DNA from: Lithobates sylvaticus
Taxonomy: Eukaryota; Chordata; Amphibia; Anura; Ranidae
Reading direction: 5' to 3'
DNA: 64,000 nt
NCBI GenBank assembly: GCA_028564925.1
Contig: CM053034.1
Span: 152,127,356-152,191,355, forward strand
Position 1 is the stretch's first letter. Each line of letters begins with the position of its first letter. Under the pieces are notes generated by a model. It was not told where the DNA came from, made no database searches, and saw nothing but the letters and a program-made list of their open reading frames with translations. A program made the translations under genes and the position numbers. Of this stretch, positions 11,634 through 23,169 are shown piece by piece.

Positions 11634-12306
11634 CAGGGCAGGACTTAGGGTGGTGGGGGCCCCTGGGCTTGAGTCACTTTCGGGCCCTACCTTCTATACA
11701 TTACTACGGCATATAATACACGCCGGCGTATAACACGCACCCCAAGTTTAGGAGGGAATTTTAAGGAACATTTTTTTTAGGAGGGAAGTTTAAGGAAAAA
11801 ACTTACATTTAAATGCCCAGCAATGCAGCCTTATCAGTGTCTATCTGCAGCCTTGCCCATCCATCTGCAGCCTTGTCCAGTGTCACTGCAGCCTTGTCAG
11901 TGCCATTTGCAGCCTTTTCAATGTAGCCTTGTCATTTGCAGCCTTGCCCCAGTGTCATTTGCAGAACTTGTCATTTGCAGCCTTGTCATTGCAGTCTTAA
12001 AGTTTAAAAATGGCGCCGCCGAGATACAGAGTGCTCTGTATCTCGGCGGCTCTCGGGTCCTCTCGGCAGCTCTCAGGTCCTCTCGCAGTCCCGAGCAGAG
12101 CCGAGAGTAGCCGAGTGTACTCGGCTCGGCTCACAGTCACGCCCAGTCCCTGTGTTATGTCCATCATAGGGCAGGACTGGGCGTGACTGTGAGCGGAGTC
12201 GAGCCGAGTACAATCGGCTATATATCTTGGCGGGGCCCGTGGGCCCCCTATTGGGTGGGACCCATGGGCTTGAGCCCAGTCAAGCCCAATGGTAAGTCTG
12301 GCCCTG
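11634..12306. mobile_element. Non-autonomous hAT element with internal minisatellite
   Basis: The ends are CAGGGCAGGACTTA and TAAGTCTGGCCCTG, imperfect inverted repeats with the CAGGG start common in hAT. Flanks ATCAGAGG (11626-11633) and GTCAGAGG (12307-12314) agree at 7 of 8 positions and look like a target duplication with one later change. Inside is a GCAGCCTTGTCATT minisatellite (11820-11995) and a strong hairpin around 12125-12198 (CAGTCACGCCCAGTC with its complement). No transposase is seen. Confidence 0.85.
11820..11995. repeat. Minisatellite, about 18-22 bp unit
   Basis: Eight or so irregular copies of GCAGCCTTGTCAGTGTCATT lie inside the hAT element at 11634-12306. Confidence 0.85.
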
Positions 12307-12314
12307 GTCAGAGG

Positions 12315-13434
12315 TACAAAGTTCTTAGTAGAGGTCAAGGTAAGAACAGAGGACCCAAAACAACCAAGCGGTTCCTGCGGGGATTACGCTACATAAGTGG
12401 TAGTTATGATGATTTGTTTAATTTTATATTTTCATTTTACCACAGCTGATTAATTGTGGATTGCACAGGACACTTTTTAAAGTACATTTGTCACTTGATT
12501 ATGGGACATTGTTAAATTTATTTTATTGATGGATTGTGGATTTCACAGGATACTTTAACATGTGTCACTTTACAACATTTATATATGCATTGTATGTGTG
12601 TTTATGTATTTATAGATTGATGAATTTCACAGCTGTAATGTTATAACATAGTCACAAAATTGTTGATTTACAGTGTCTGAGGGTTTGTCTAGTAAGATAT
12701 TGAAGATAGATGCAGTCGCAGGAATAAGTTCTGGCATATCTACTGATTCAGACATAACACAGATGTGAATGTTTTTTCACCTGTTGCTATTTTTTATTGT
12801 CATCAATGTGGTATAAAGAATCTTACAGCAGTGAAGGACCAGGTCAGTGTAAAAAAGGCAGGCAAGTGGTGCAGAGACTGGAGCTCAGTGCTGAAGCTGC
12901 TCACTAGAGCAAGCCACGCCTCCAACATAGAATTTGTTAAAAAAAATAAAAAATCTTACTAATCTATGACTACCAAAAAAACTCTCCTCGTGTATGATTT
13001 TATTACTAAATGGTTGTCAATCATTTTAGTGACATGTTAATCTAAATAATATTTGTTTTTTAAGTTTTGGATAGAGCAAATTGGACCCTCTGCGAAGTTT
13101 GTATTGCTGTCTGGGCCCTCATTGTGGAAATGAACCCCCAATGCACTGGTGAAAGTTGTCACTGAGACAGAATATGAGAGAAAATCCTAAATTTTAGAGC
13201 TGTCCCCAGAACAAGGTAAGGGGCGATCTTTCAGTGGGGACATCTTTTCTGGGACAACTCTCTAAGAGGATATTCCCTTCACTTTGATTGACTTTCCTAT
13301 GGCATCTCTGGGACAGGAAGTGAAGGTAAATTTCTAAAATGGTACACAGACGGCGAAAAAAAAAAAAAAGAAGCCTAGCAGAGGTTTTACCTTCTCCAAC
13401 TCAATCAAAAAAAAACATTGGCTATAATTACACT
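12315..13434. other. Mostly unassigned sequence
   Basis: This is AT-rich with no recognised gene. The stretch at about 13060-13400, with GTCCCCAGAACAAGG and a later TGGGGACA, resembles another non-autonomous repeat, but I could not define its ends. Confidence 0.35.
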
Positions 13435-13438
13435 TTAA

Positions 13439-14330
13439 CCACTTGCCGACTGCCTACCGCACTTGTACTGTGTCAGGTCAGCTCTATTGTGCGAAACGAC
13501 AAACTGACAAACAGTGTAGCGCACTGATTGGACACAGGGGATGCCAATCAGTGGGGTCGGCAGATCCGATGTCGGCTGACCGCCTGCGATCATTCCCCAG
13601 AGAGGCAGAACAGTGATCTGCCTATGTAAACAGGGCAGATCACAATTCTGACAAGGGAGAAGATGTAGATCTTGTGCTCCTGCTAAGCAGGAAAACCAAT
13701 CTCTGTCTTCATCCAGTCAGAGCAACCCCCACACAGTTAGCAAGCACCAGCTAGGCACACAGTTAACCCTTTGATGGCTCCTAATGTTAACCCCTTTCCT
13801 GCCAGTGTCATTAGTACAGTAACAGTGCATTAGTACTGATCACTGTAATAATGTCACTGGTTCCCAAAAAAGTGTTAAAAATATCAGTTAGGTGTCCCAG
13901 TTAGGTAAGGTCGCAGTCCCGCTAAAAATCACTGATCACTGAGCCACTATTAGTAAAAAGGAAATAAATAAGGAAAAATGCCATAAAAATATCCCATAGT
14001 TTGTAGACGCGATAACTTGCGCAAACCAATCAATATACGCTTATTGGGATTTATTTACCAAAAATATGTAGCTGAATACACATTTGCCTAAATTAAAAAA
14101 GAAATTCGATTTTTTACATTTTTTATTGTATATGTTTTATAGCAGAAAGTAAAAAATATTGTTTTTTTTTTTTTTTTTTTCAAAATTTACGCTTTTTTTG
14201 TTTATAGCACAAAAAATAAAAACCGCAGAGGTGATCAAATGCCCCAAAAAAAACTCTATTTGTGGAAAAAAGGACAAAAACCTTTCGAGCTGAATTAGTA
14301 AAGAGGTATTTTTTTTTACTTGTAAAGGAT
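13439..14330. mobile_element. TTAA-flanked piggyBac-like element, right end not found
   Basis: TTAA (13435-13438) is followed by CCACTTGCCGACTGCC, the left terminus of a family seen six or more times in this window. The interior includes the shared AT-rich block around the complement of CACAAATAGAGCTTTCTTTT. TTAA with a CC-initial terminus suggests piggyBac. No transposase is seen. Confidence 0.7.
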
Positions 14331-15215
14331 TCTACACATAGATTGGAAATATTTATCACTATAATTATGTAATTTTTTAGACATTTAAGTTGTTTTCACT
14401 TTCCAATTCATGCAAACACAGGTGATACAAAAATGGTGCAGTGTGTGTATATATTTGAGCACCGGCTATTGTCTTGCTGCTTTGTGCTGTAGTATTTAAA
14501 AAAAAAAAATCACATAATAGTTTCATTTCTTTGACATTCAGCTATGCTAATGCAGTTATTTTACCTTGCAAGGCACTTGTTTACATAAGTGTGCCCAACA
14601 CATTACAAGTGCATACATTTTGAATTGCAGTTTAAATAGAGGCAAATGCTTGTGTATGTTTTCAAATATTCTGACACATGAAAATGCTTGGTGAGCCATG
14701 TGTGAAGACCAACTTTTGAATGTAGTAATTTTCATGTCATATTGCATTTTTCCCCCATTTACATAGACTATGTGACAGGGAAAAGACTGCATGGCAATCA
14801 GTAAATCACTAATGAAAAATATTGCATGTTTCTGATGAGTCTGCCAATGTGTAGTTAAAAGTCACACTTTAAAACTAAATGTTGTTCTGTTTCTGGCCAA
14901 TTTGAATAATTATCAACAATGTTAACAAACAATATATAGGAGCTCATGTCTCTTTGTAGCTATGGTATCTAATAGAGATGAGCTGTGACCTGTTTGCAGT
15001 TTGGAAAACCACAAGACAAAATGGTCTTTATAGGCCAGCTCAGTCGTGCAAATTCCAAGCCAGTGGTTTTTAAACAAGATAAGACTTGACGTGAGAGATG
15101 CAGGGTTCACTCAAACTCCTGCTTTTACGGCTTGTAGATCAGATGAACTAAATGCCCAGATTTGCCCATATTCACTCACCCATACCTTCTCCTTCTCCAG
15201 CAGGAAGTCATTCTT
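14331..15215. other. Unassigned sequence
   Basis: No recognisable gene or repeat end. Short frames here show no domain. Confidence 0.35.
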
Positions 15216-15218
15216 TTA

Positions 15219-15667
15219 GGCCCCTTTCACACAGGGTGTTTTTCAGGCGGTACAGCGCTAAAAATAGTGCCTGTACACCGCCTGAAAAAACCGGCCACAT
15301 TTACTCCAGTGTGAAAGCCGGCGGGCTTTCACACTGGAGCGGTGCACTAGCAGGACGGTAAAAAAAGTCCTGCTAGCCGCATCTTTGTAGCGGTATAGGA
15401 GCGGTGTATTCACCGCTCCTATACCGCTCCTACCCATTGATTTCAATGGGACACCGTGGTAATACCGCAGCAATACCGCGGCAAAACCGCTGCAAAGCGC
15501 CGATATGGCGGCGCTTTGCGGAGGATTTTAACCCTTTTTCGGCTGCTAGTGGGGGTCAAACCCGCACCGCTAGCGGTCGAATACCGCAGCTAAAACGACG
15601 TAAAGCAGTGCTAAATATAGCGCTGCTTTACCGTCGCCGTGGCTCCCGCCCCAGTGTGAAAGGGGCC
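15219..15667. mobile_element. PIF-Harbinger MITE
   Basis: The inverted ends GGCCCCTTTCACAC...GTGTGAAAGGGGCC are exact over 14 bp and flanked by TTA on both sides (15216-15218, 15668-15670), the 3-bp duplication of PIF-Harbinger. The interior is GC-rich, with several palindromic blocks such as AGCCGGCGGGCTTTCACACT and a GGAGCGGTGTATTCACCGCTCC hairpin region near 15398. A relative lies at 62211-62641. There is no transposase, so it is non-autonomous. Confidence 0.92.
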
Positions 15668-15859
15668 TTAGTGTTAGTGTTACTACCACCACTAAATGAC
15701 AACTTCCTGCTGTACAGGTCACAAGAATTATTGGCTGTGTGCTGCTGCCTGCTTGATTGTTTGTAAACAAGCTAGAAGGTATCCCAGCTAGGATCATTGA
15801 CTAAATTTGGTCATTACTATAACATTACCTAACTGACCTCCTGGCCACCTAGACTGCAT

Positions 15860-16330
15860 GCCTAGATAAAGGTCTGGTATGACATTATGGGGAATACCAC
15901 ACTATTTGTTTTCATTATGTTAACACTAAATGTAAAACAGCAACAAAAATATATAAGGAACAAAAAACACCATGGGTGCCCTTCATACTAAGCCCATATC
16001 CAGGCAAGTAGCCTGAGTGGCCAAGGAAAGGAGGCAGTGCACACGTGCCCCCCTTTTGAACCATGCCAAGCCATATGTGTTCAACATTGGGAGGGTACCT
16101 TGCAAGACATACTTGTTCTCATATTGAGGGGACAAGTACCTGCATACCTGTCTCCAACCCACTGGAGTACCCGATACTGTCTCCAGCCCATATTGAGGGG
16201 ACAAGAGCTTCATCCCTACTTTTTGTCATATAAGGGCTGTGGGAATTTGCATGGGGAGACGTATCCAAATTTAAAAGTGCCCTTTATAACAAAGGGGCCA
16301 ACAAATATTCACTCTCCAGGATAAGGAGGA
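15860..16330. mobile_element. Fragment of the TAGGGATG hAT family
   Basis: Blocks such as GGTCTGGTATGACATTATGG, CAACATTGGGAGGGT and TTGAGGGGACAAG match the interior of the elements at 4294 and 8031. No terminal repeats remain. At 16145-16192 it contains a piece closely matching the minisatellite unit at 23170-23590. Confidence 0.65.
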
Positions 16331-16645
16331 CATTGTTAACCCTATCAATCATTCCCAAAAAGAGTTTCATATAAATACAGTCACCAATACCTTTAAATAG
16401 TATGCCACCCCCCCCCCCCCTCAAAAAAAAGAGAAAAAGCAAAAAAAGCAAACAATGTCCGTCTAGGTAAATCCAGCATCAGTTATGTTGTCCTGTGATA
16501 TAAATACTGGCCAATCATGATGATCAACTACAATGACCTGCCACCAAATAATTTTGTGTGGGTAGTTCTATTGCTACAAAATGGCACTGTTATTTTAATT
16601 TGGGTTTTAGGGAACTTGCAAAATAATGGCATATGAAAAGCTTAA

Positions 16646-17024
16646 GTGTATCTAAAGCCCAAACATTTTTTTAGTTTTGAAATGTTGGGGTTGATGGTAT
16701 ATGGAGGAGTTGGACCTCACTCAGGTTTTTTATTTCTTTCTGTATCCCCACTGGAGAAGGTCAGCTCCTCTTTTTTTTCCAGTGACCACTGTTGCCTAAA
16801 CAGAAAGTCAAGGGAAATTCAGTTTTTAGCTATCACCAGAACAGGAATAGAGGGTACATGAAACAAATGTCAAAAGGGAATTTCCCTCACCTTGGAGAAA
16901 CTTCCTCACTTCCTTCATTTTTTTTTTCACAAGATAGAAGTAAAGGCTCTCAGGTGGCAAGAAAGCTTATAGGAGTGTTAACCATTTTTATTTCATATCC
17001 AAAATGTATAAAAATGTTTGATCT
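16646..17024. mobile_element. TTAA-flanked MITE
   Basis: TTAA at 16642-16645 and 17025-17028 flanks imperfect inverted ends (GTGTATCTAAAGCCCAAACA against the complement of AAAAATGTTTGATC). It is about 379 bp with no coding signature. Its right TTAA is also the left TTAA of the next element. Confidence 0.6.
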
Positions 17025-17264
17025 TTAACCACTTCAATACCAGGCACTTACCCCCCTTCCTGCCCAAACCAATTTTCAGCTTTCAGCGCTGTCACTTTTT
17101 AAATGACAATTGAGTGGTCATGCTACACTGTACCTAAACAAAATTTGGATCATTTTGTTTCCACAAATAGAGCTTTCTTTTGGTGGTATTTGATCACCTC
17201 TGCGGTTTATATTTTTGCTAAACAAATAAAAAAAGCCAGAAAATGTTGAAAAAGGTTTTCTTTG

Positions 17265-17520
17265 TTTCTGATGGGTACTGATAGGTAGCAATGATGGGTG
17301 GCACTGATATGCAGTACTGATGGGCATTGATAGGCAGCACTGATGGGTACTTTTAGGTAGCACTGGTGGGCAGTGATAAGAGACACTGCTGGGCACTGAT
17401 AGGCGGCATTGAAGGGCACTGATGGCTGGCACTGATAGATTGCACTGATAGGCATCACTGGTGGTACTGGCACTGCAAGCATTTTTAATGGGCACTGATT
17501 GGCACTGATTGGGCACTGAT
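17265..17520. repeat. Minisatellite, about 20-24 bp unit, in a piggyBac-like element
   Basis: Around eleven diverged copies of GGGCACTGATAGGCAGCACT. The long minus-strand frames through it (17118-17660) reflect the periodicity, giving repeated SVPISAYQC-type peptides, and are not a gene. Confidence 0.9.
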
Positions 17521-18149
17521 AAACAATCAGCACAGACCCCCCTGTCAGGAGAGCCACCGATCGCCTCTCCTCTACTCGCGTCTGTCAGTGAGGAAAAGCT
17601 GATAAACAGCTCTTCCTGTTTACATTCTGATCGGATTGGACAAGGCTGATCACATGGCAAAGAGCCTCCATCAGAGGCTCTTTACCGAGATCGGTGATGT
17701 GGCGTGTCAGACTGACATGCCTCACCACAGATCGCTGCTCTAGCGCCCCCCCTAGGGAGCGCAATCGCGGCTTATCCGGCTGGACGTCATATGACACCCA
17801 GTCTGGATAACTGAACCACCACCCGGCCGTCATTTTGCTATAGCCTGGGCGGGAAGATATCATGGAAAAACACATATGTGAGAGTCAAGGAAGCTGCACA
17901 CCCCAAAAAATTTAAACCATGGAAAAGTTCCCCACAGGGTTTTTTAGCAGCAAGAATAGACAAATATCTATTGTATAAAATTGATTGTTTTATTTAATAG
18001 AAAAAATTCAATTGTACAAAAGAATTTAAAACATGAGCTCTGGTTAACACATATACAGTGGGGTAGCCAAAATTGATGGTGACATTATACATCATAGGGA
18101 CAATGTGTTACAGGTTACGTTACATCATAGGATGCATGATAATACCCCA

Positions 18150-18186
18150 ATGCATTTCGACCCCTACATTCGTGGTCTTCTTTGTT
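18150..18186 (-). ncRNA. Hammerhead-like motif, degenerate
   Basis: On the minus strand AAAGAA is followed by a GACC...GGTC stem (18174-18177 with 18159-18162) and GAAA (18155-18158). The CUGAUGA box is not conserved and no closing stem is evident. Confidence 0.35.
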
Positions 18187-18904
18187 TTTTTTATAGCATT
18201 CTAGAAAATACATCAAAGAAAGGTGTTTACCATTTTTACATTTTGACATTTACAGCAAGAGAAGAAAACAACATTATTTTAACTTATAGTATCATTTCTA
18301 AAACATACATTGCTTTATATCTATGATATTATATTTACCCCTCAAATGATGGACCTTGCATAACCAGAGACTTAAAAATGGTTGTATTCTAGTGATCCAG
18401 GACCTCCTCAGTGTCCCCCTAGGTGAGTGCCCAATACGCAGGGCTTGCAAGGAGCCTTGTTATGACCCCAGGGTGGGAGGGAGCAAGGGTGGGGGCACCT
18501 GCAATTTGCAATTTAGGCGATCAAAAATAGGATAGGCAGAAATAAATTTCATAGAGCTGCTCACAAAGGCTCCTGGCTATGGGTCCCGCTGAGTGTATTG
18601 AATCCACCAATTAGAGTGACTATTGTAGTGTGTTTGATATTTAATTGAGTGCTCAAAATAATAAGCCCCTGAAATCAGATGATATATTATACTGGCATGA
18701 TTAAAGTGATGGTGTGTAGGAGTTACATGTGTAAACTGAAGTGAAAAAAATGGGTGAATTGTGGGAGTGACAAAAGGAGATATGTGCATTAGCTTGAATG
18801 CTTAAAAGTGAGGTGCAGTGTTTGTGTGAAAATAGTGGTGTAACATAAACAGAAAAAAGTAAAACCAAATATAAATAATGTGAGAAAAAATATGTGAAAA
18901 AGAG

Positions 18905-19930
18905 CTTCAATTGCGCAACCTAGGTGAGGTTTGGTTGAATGATATAAATAAATAGACCATCAAATGTTACCAACAAATCAATAAATAATATAAGTGACAA
19001 ATAGTGTCGTTCATCCCCTGAGGGGAAAAAAAATATTAAATCACCCAATGACTGAATCCATAAATAAACAAACAGTGTTATGGGAATAAATTAAACAAAT
19101 GTCCACAGTGTATGAAAACACAATTATGAGTCAGTGGTTATAAGTCCATATATTCTGCAGGATCAAAGCAAAAAACTTCAAGGAATTCCTTCCCAAGTGG
19201 TGGAAAAAAAGCCAACTTTAACTGAACGGCAACAGTTTTTCTTTTTTGCTTAATTTCTTCTAATACAGCCTCCACATGTAATCCCGCAAGCGATATATAA
19301 AAATGACCAAAGGATCCAAGGATCAAATGGGCATATATCAGAATGAACTTCCACACCGAGCAATATCCCACTCTCTTCGACAGCAAGGACGATCTGCTCT
19401 CCAATCAAGGGTGATCACTCTCCTGCTTCGTGCTCAGCTGTTTTCCGTCCACACTACTGGCCTGCTTCACGGGCTGTGAGTGCGCCAAAAGCTTCCGCCG
19501 TCCACCATATAGGGACAAAAAAAACTTATATAGTGCAGTAGGTTTTAACACATCAAAGTTTATTTATTTAAAAGCCCACACATGGCCAACAACCAAAGGG
19601 GTGTGTAAAAAACACAGCAACACTGCAGCATGCAAAATATGTTTTCCCTAAAAATGTAAAAAAAAGCGGTGTATCGATATAAATTTCTATATGTTCAGCT
19701 GTTCATGCAGACTGTACCGTATGTCTGGTCCTTGGCTTCACCCGACGCGTTTCTCTTTACAAAGCATCTACTGGGATTCAGTCATTGGGTGATTTAATAT
19801 TTAATATATTTGGGTGATTTAATATTTGTCACTTATATTATTTATTGATTTGTAACATCTGATGGTCTATTTATTTATATCATTCAACCAAACCTCACCT
19901 AGGTTGTGCAATTGAAGCTCTTTTTCACTT
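18905..19930. repeat. Foldback: inverted arms of about 150 bp
   Basis: The arm 18905-19055 (GCTTCAATTGCGCAACCTAG...) recurs inverted at 19770-19930 (...CTAGGTTGTGCAATTGAAGC), about 85-90% alike by eye, with a small local duplication in the right arm around GGGTGATTTAATATTT. Confidence 0.85.
19741..19775 (-). ncRNA. Hammerhead-like motif, degenerate
   Basis: On the minus strand AGTAGATG is followed by CTTT-GT-AAAG (19761-19764 with 19755-19758), then GAAACGCGTCGGG. The GAAACGCGT tail is typical of PLE ribozyme regions as I recall them. The CUGAUGA box is altered. Confidence 0.4.
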
Positions 19931-20338
19931 ACACTTAACCCTATATTCTGTTTTTTTAGTTGCAGCGCCTGGCAATGTTTTATCACCTTTGAGTGTTTTT
20001 TCAGGTGGAGTTTATATTTTCCATATATTTTTTTTTTCCACAAACCTTTGCTTATTTGAGGTTATTTGTACCTCATTAATCTATCATCACTGGTTAGCGC
20101 AGATTTTTTCCCTTTTAAACAAGAAACAATATGTGCCAGTGAAAGTGCTGCAGTGAGTGAACAAAAATTGTATGAGTGTAATAAATATATATAATTTTAC
20201 CTTTGATCTTAAAAATGTAATGTAAGATGCCCAACCTGGCACAGGTATAGGTGCTCATATACAGAATTCAAGATGGAATGTTAGGAAACCAATCTATATG
20301 AAAAGAGGCCAGGCGGGAAGTGGTTAAGTATATTTTAA

Positions 20339-20700
20339 CCACTTAAGCCCCAGATCATTTTGCTGGCCAAAGACCAGAGCACATTTTGCGATTCGGCACT
20401 GCGTCGCTCTAACTGACAATTATGTGGTCGTGCAAGGTGGCTCCCAAACAAAATTTACATCCTTTTTTTCCCACAAATAGAGCTTTCTTTTGGTTGTATT
20501 TGATCACCTTTGCGGTTTTTATTTTTTTGCGCTATAAACAAAAATAGAGCGACAATTTTGAAAAAAACACAAAAAATATATAAAAAAAAATGTTCCCTCA
20601 GTTTAGGCTGATACGTATTTTTTGACATATTTTGGTAAAAAAAAACGCAATCGTTTTAGTGAATATAAATGGCTAAATACCTTTTTTCATCAGCATGTAG
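20339..20700. mobile_element. piggyBac-like element, left end fragment
   Basis: TTAA (20335-20338) plus CCACTTAAGCCCC starts the same family as 13439 and 23816. The shared core CACAAATAGAGCTTTCTTTT is present at about 20473. No right terminus is seen. Confidence 0.7.
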
Positions 20701-20769
20701 AGCAGTCTTGTGACTGGTTAAAGCTTGTAGGAGGAGTTTTCATTTTTCCACGATTGTCCCATGAGAAAT

Positions 20770-21135
20770 GTTATTAATATTATACAGGTTTTATATAAGC
20801 TCCAACAGTTTGTGCAGTGCTTTACAATGTAGGGAGACACTACACCAACAGTACAATTCAAAACAAGAGGGTTAGAGGAGCCCTGCTCCTGCAAGCTTGC
20901 CATCTAAGTGGGAGGGGTTGGTAAAACAAAAGGTAGGGAATGTGAGGGATGAACTGATGAGGGGAGTAGAAGATTGGTTGTTAGCTGGAGGCAGGAGAGG
21001 CCTCCCTGAAGAGATGAATTTTCAGGGATCACCTAAAAGTAGACAGAGTAGGAGATAACCAGACAGATTGGGGTAGTAAGTTCCAGAGGATGGGAGAGGC
21101 TCCGGAGAAGTCCTGGAGATAAGCATGGGAGGAGG
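20770..21135 (-). mobile_element. L2-type LINE 3' end fragment
   Basis: Read on the minus strand it ends GTAAAGCACTGCACAAACTG then TTGGAGCTTATATAAAACC and a short AT-rich tail, which matches the conserved 3' hairpin region of L2 LINEs (GTAAAGCGC...GGCGCTATATAAAT). Upstream sequence is a decayed C-terminal/3' region. Compare the better preserved L2 tail near 36870. Confidence 0.55.
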
Positions 21136-21663
21136 ACCCCTGACCCTCTGTCTGTGCTGATCACATGCACTCTCCGAAGAAAAAAAAAAAAACTCTCTAG
21201 CAATACACACAAAACTGAGCTTGTGCAGCCTGTCCCCTGGCTCTGTAAATATCAGGAGATATATTGAAATCAGTGGAAGAAGGGGACGATCAGAGGAGAC
21301 AGGATGGAACAGCTTTTTTACACAATGCAGAGGATTAACACCTTAGGCTCCACAATGAGTATAACAAGCATGCTTTACTGTATATACAGAATGATTTTAC
21401 TGTTGTGGGTTTAGTAACACTTTAAGTTAACCATATGTGCACCAATTCTGTCTACGAGTAAGTGGTTGTTAAGCTACAGAATCAGCCTCTCTGCCTATCA
21501 GTCCTTGGGACACAGTTGTTTTTCTATGTTCAACCTTGATCTGTCATAAAATTGTTAATAACATTATTTGTCCAGTAACTAAGCAGATATTGTTCTGAGT
21601 TATACAGACAATGATGAATGAAGAAAACAGGGTTATAAAATATTATGTGCCACGTTATACTCT

Positions 21664-22079
21664 GCAAACAAACTAGATCCTGTGAATCAGTGTAAAATTA
21701 CATATCCAGTGTTCAGGGTCCTAATCCGTATATAAATAAGTGCTATTTATAGCAACATATGCAATGAAAATATTTATACCATATCCAAACTCAATAATAA
21801 ATTGTGAGTACAGTACCCTGAATGAGAATTTTAAATAAATGTGGTTTATAGCACCTAGCACCTATGTGTATATATGGTTTAGGACCCTGAACACTGGATA
21901 TGTAAATTTAGTCCCATAAAGGACAGCACAATATTATTTATTATTGAGTTTGTATATGGTATAAATATTTGCATTGCATATGTTGACATAAATAGCACTT
22001 ATTTATATACGGATTAGGACCCTAAACACTGGATATGTAATTTTTGCACTGATTCCCAGGATCTAGTTTATTTGCACAG
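21664..22079. repeat. Foldback: inverted arms of about 147 bp
   Basis: The arm at about 21664-21812 (AACTAGATCCTGTGAATCAG, then CAGTGTTCAGGGTCCTAA) recurs inverted at about 21932-22079 with a 120-bp centre. A third copy of the AGGACCCTGAACACTGGATA block lies inverted at 21869-21900 inside the centre. No coding signature. Confidence 0.85.
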
Positions 22080-22905
22080 CACATTTTTGTTATCTATTTA
22101 GCACAATTATATGGAAGTGTCAGGATCTAAAAGTGCTGCATATATAATATCATATAGTTTAATTGATTATTTCCGGTAGCTTACAAGATCTTTTAAATTT
22201 TGAATAAAACAGGGTTACCAATTATTTTACAAATCATATACAAAAATATATATAAAATAGAAGTATCGCAATCTGGAACAATTGCACGGTGTATCACGCT
22301 GAGCCTCTTATGCGAATATGTCTGAGAAAAGAACATTCCTTTTTGCCCATGGCAACCAACTCACTTCTGCCTCCATGGCTCAACACTGAATGGAAGACAA
22401 AAAAAAAGATGTCTTCCTCAAACTTTTTAATCCACCATACGTTGTGTGTTCCTTTGAATCCTCCATTTGAAATGTCAGTCTGAGATATTGTATACCGACA
22501 CAAAAATGACCTCCAGTAGGAAAGGAATAAATTCCATTTGTATACTTTTTAATTTCCAGTGCTGTTTTGTACAGATTGTATGCATGTTTTTACAAATCTA
22601 CTGAATATTTTCAGTATTTACATTAATGTAATTATGAGACATGCCTGAATCTCAGTGTACTTTACTTGAAGGTCATTTTAAATATGTGTGTATCGGAGCC
22701 TTTATTAAACTGCAGAAGCTGAGAAGGAAGTACATTTATAAATAATGTACTGAATAATGTCAGGAACCCAAAAAACTTACATTCCATTAATAAATTGTGT
22801 TTTTTAATTCCTCACTACTTTGTATTGCAAAAACATGCCAGTGATTAAATATGTTTCATTAAATAATAATAATAATACCTGACAGATAGATACCAATATG
22901 TCATA
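22080..22905. other. Unassigned AT-rich sequence
   Basis: Only short frames and an AAT microsatellite at 22864-22877. No gene recognised. Confidence 0.35.
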
Positions 22906-22908
22906 CCT

Positions 22909-23169
22909 AACCACTTCCCTACCCGCACATTGTAAAATGATGCCGACAGAAACATCTCCGCCCCTGTGCCCCTGGGTACCCATCCCCGATCAGGGTAAAG
23001 AGACAGTAAAAATGGTTATTTACCACGTGACCAGCAGTGTCCAATCACAGCCAGGCACATGCACTTTCTCTGTGCACGCCGCTTGTGTGCACCCTCAGGG
23101 GCATGCAGCGTGGCGATCAGGGAGGGGAGGCGTGTCACTCTGACACAGCCCATTCCCACTCAGATGTCA
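22909..23169. mobile_element. Probable piggyBac-like element fragment
   Basis: CTAACCACTTCCCTACCCGC resembles the CCACTT terminus of the TTAA family, but the TTAA itself is altered. GC content rises as in the right halves of that family. No right end is seen. Confidence 0.4.

Larger units (their letters stand above)
17857..20311 (-). mobile_element. Retroelement-like insertion with foldback arms, probably Penelope-related
   Basis: The segment is bounded by a 9-bp direct repeat (GGCGGGAAG), so it inserted as a unit. It contains inverted arms of about 150 bp (18905-19055 against 19770-19930) and two minus-strand motifs resembling the hammerheads of PLEs (18150-18186 and 19741-19775). No RT or endonuclease frame is recognised. 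The PLE link is inferred from the hammerhead-like motifs and the inverted layout. It is old and broken. Confidence 0.5.
17029..20323. mobile_element. piggyBac-like element split by a 2.46-kb insertion
   Basis: TTAA (17025-17028) plus CCACTTCAATACC begins the element. Its body runs to GGCGGGAAG at 17848-17856. The same GGCGGGAAG recurs at 20312-20320 followed by TGG and TTAA (20324-20327), exactly the right terminus expected for this family (AAGTGG-TTAA; compare 24719-24728). I read 17857-20311 as a later insertion with a target duplication of at least 9 bp. The element carries a minisatellite at 17265-17520 and no transposase. Confidence 0.75.

Noticed and set aside
17118-17660. A 180-codon minus-strand frame with Cys/Ser/Pro repeats
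   Set aside because: The repeat is the translation of a minisatellite inside a piggyBac-like element.
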